In this document: positions 52,401 through 55,400 of the stretch, in pieces
Layout of the letters: each line of letters opens with the position of its first letter
Numbering within the stretch: the first letter of the stretch is position 1
Origin: Nostoc sp. PCC 7524
GTDB lineage: Bacteria; Cyanobacteriota; Cyanobacteriia; Cyanobacteriales; Nostocaceae
Length of the DNA stretch: 64,000 nt
Assembly (NCBI RefSeq): GCF_000316645.1
Contig: NC_019684.1
Location: 1,550,001-1,614,000 of the forward strand
Direction of reading: 5' to 3'
The notes under the pieces: model-generated
Told to the model about the DNA's origin: nothing
Seen by the model: the letters and a program-made list of their open reading frames with translations, nothing else
The model's database searches: none
Translations under genes and position numbers: made by a program

Positions 52401-55400
52401 GGGTGAATATGCCGACTACATGGGCATGGGTAATATCAGTGATAGCACTTACTTTGACAGATTGGGTGGTGTTTTTCCGGTTCTGATTAATCCTGGCACC
52501 AGAACCAATCATTGCTATAGAATCGTTATCAAATAAATTAACTGCAACAGATAGAGCAAAACCAAATTTTAATAGCTGTTGATTATCTTTGACTTTGCCT
52601 TTGTTTTTCGTGACGGTAAAAGTGTTGACAAACTCGTCTAGCCCCAGTTTACCGCCAAAAACCGCACTAAAACCAAGTTCAGTCCATTCTGTGGCAGATA
52701 ATCCCTTTGTTGGGTCTATTAAGATGGGATATGCCAAAGAAGAGGTGACAGCAAAACTCCCCGCCGCGTCAATGATGGCGTTATCTTCAATGAATGCTTT
52801 GACGTTATTAGTGTAAAGCCCCACGGTAAAAGCCATGGCGAAACCACCATCAGAACCACTAGAGGCACCATTACCTCCTACCTGAACGAATTGCTCCACT
52901 GCTGCATTGACTACTATATCGGCATCAGAATTTAGAGTACCGCCCACTGTCGCATGGACTTGATGATTGACGTAATTAGCTGAGATTGACAAGCCCAAGC
53001 TATATTTAGGAAATCCTTCTACACCCTGTGCCTTCTCCATTGCATCCTTGATGGTTTTAGGATTAATGACAGAAGCTCCTGTACTAGCAGCTAATAGTGC
53101 AGCTAAAGGTACATTAGTAATCAAATCTTTGAATCTAGGGTTAGAACCGGAAGTACCCCTAGATTCAGCAACATCTTCAGCAGTGAGGGCAGCATTCACA
53201 GAAATCCCTCTAGTAACTGGCAGAGTAGTCAAAGTGTGGTTGCCATTAATCGGCTCTGCTAGTAATGCCTCTTCTATGGTTGTTGCCAGCTTGAATTTAT
53301 CATTATCAATCCGGACTACGTAATAATATTGCCCGCTATTGAGTTTACCAATGGATTGATTACGGACGGTATTTCCTTGGTAAAGCAGGCGATCGCCTGT
53401 TGTCAAACCATGATTGGCAAAGGTAAAGGTTTCCTGACTATCATCAACAACTGCACTATTAGTTGGATCAAATCTCAGGGAACTAACACCATAGTGCCAA
53501 GAATGCTCTCCAGTGCCTAAATCAGTTAAATCGATCGCATTACCAGCGATCGCATCTGCGTAAGTATCAGCTAACTTGATGGTGTTCTGGTCTACAACAA
53601 TCACAAAGTAGCCATTCCCATCCAGTAATCTTTGACTACCAACTACTCCAATTCCTGTGGCATGATTATTAATGTCGTAGGTGATAAATTGCCCTGTAGA
53701 TAGGCCGTGATTGCTCAGAGTAATTGTGTCATTACTCAGATTCACCACATCGGCATCACTACTTGTAAATGACAATTGTGCTGGTGTTAACTGATTATGA
53801 ACGAGTTGATGACCCCTTAAAACCAAAAATTCCTGATTACCAGTGCCTAAAGTAGTTAAATCGATATTAAGACCAGCGATCGCATCTGCATAAGTGCTAG
53901 CCAATTTGATTGTGTTTTGGTCTATGGCAATGACAAAGTAGCGGTTGTTATCAATTAAACTTTGATTACCAGCTATCCCAATCGGTGTACTGCCATGTTT
54001 GTAGGTGATAAATTGTCCTGTAGATAGTCCGTGATTGCTGAGAGTAATTGTGTTATTACTCAAATTCACCACATTAGGGTCATTACTCGCAAACGACAAT
54101 TTTGCGGTTACTGCCTGAGCAAAATTAGTCAGGTCTATATAGTTGCCAAGGGCAGCATCATCGACGGTTGATGCTAGTTTAACCCTATTGGCATCCACTA
54201 CAATCACATAATATTCTTGGTTATGGATCAATCCCCCAGTGCTGGCTAATCGGTTGGGATCACCAAGGTAGGTAACAGCCTGACCGTTAATAAAACCGTG
54301 GTTGGCGATGTCAATCGTGCTATCTGTAGCAATTGCTTCCAGTTCTAAGAACTCTTGCTCACTGAAGCTATGATTACCACTCGTAAGGCTAGAAGTATCA
54401 ATGTCAATGGCTTCACCTTTGAGTGCAATTGGTGCTGCTAAGACTGCTTCTCTAGCAGTTTCTGCCAACATGAAGCGGTTAGCATCGATAGCGATCGCAT
54501 AATAACGCCCCCCACCTCTCAGGTTTTGAATGGGAATATCTCCCGCCAAAAAACTAGGCGTGGTGGTAGTGAAACTGTGCAGAGCATCAGCCGAACCCAC
54601 GCTTAAATCAATATAATTATCTGCTGCTGCGTCACTTGCACTAAGAGCAATTTTTACCCAGTTGGCATCTTGGACGATGACATAATACTTTTGACCTGCA
54701 ATCAAAGGTGTATCACTGCCGTTGTACTGGTACTGAATCGGAGTTCCTGTCCTGCCTAAATAGTCTACTTCGTAAGTTAATGCGTCTCCTGTACTTAGTC
54801 CATGACCAGGAAGATAAATTCTGTTATTGGTTAAATCTAAATCTGAGGCGATGGTTAAGTTAATCGCTGTACCTTGAGTTGCATCATCAGCAGTAAAAGC
54901 CAGTTTGATTGTGTTACTGTCAATTTTGATGATGTGGTAACTGGCGTTTTTGTAGAGTGGTGTATTCAGATCAACAGTAGCATCGTAGTTGGTCGTAGTA
55001 TCTTCACCCAGGAGAATCGTTAATTCATTTAAGGTAAGTACATCTCCGGTTTGATAGACTGTTCCTGTTGTTACCCTGATTGTATTAGCATTGGCATCAA
55101 CATTACTGGAATCTGAGTTGAGGTCAATGGCAATACTATTAGTTGCATCTGCCGCAGTCAGTGCCAATTTAATTAAAGTGTTATCGTTGGGATCAGCGAT
55201 AACATAATATTGCGCGTTGTTATCTATAGGATATTCCAGAATTGTTGGTTGGGCATACAGGGTGTTACCAGAAACCCCTAACCCAACTAATTCTGTATAA
55301 GTAATTTCGTCACCAGTGTTGTATTGATGTCCAGTAACTGTAATAGTATCGTGATTAATATCTATAAAATTATTTCTATCCTGTGGCTCAAAACTAATGT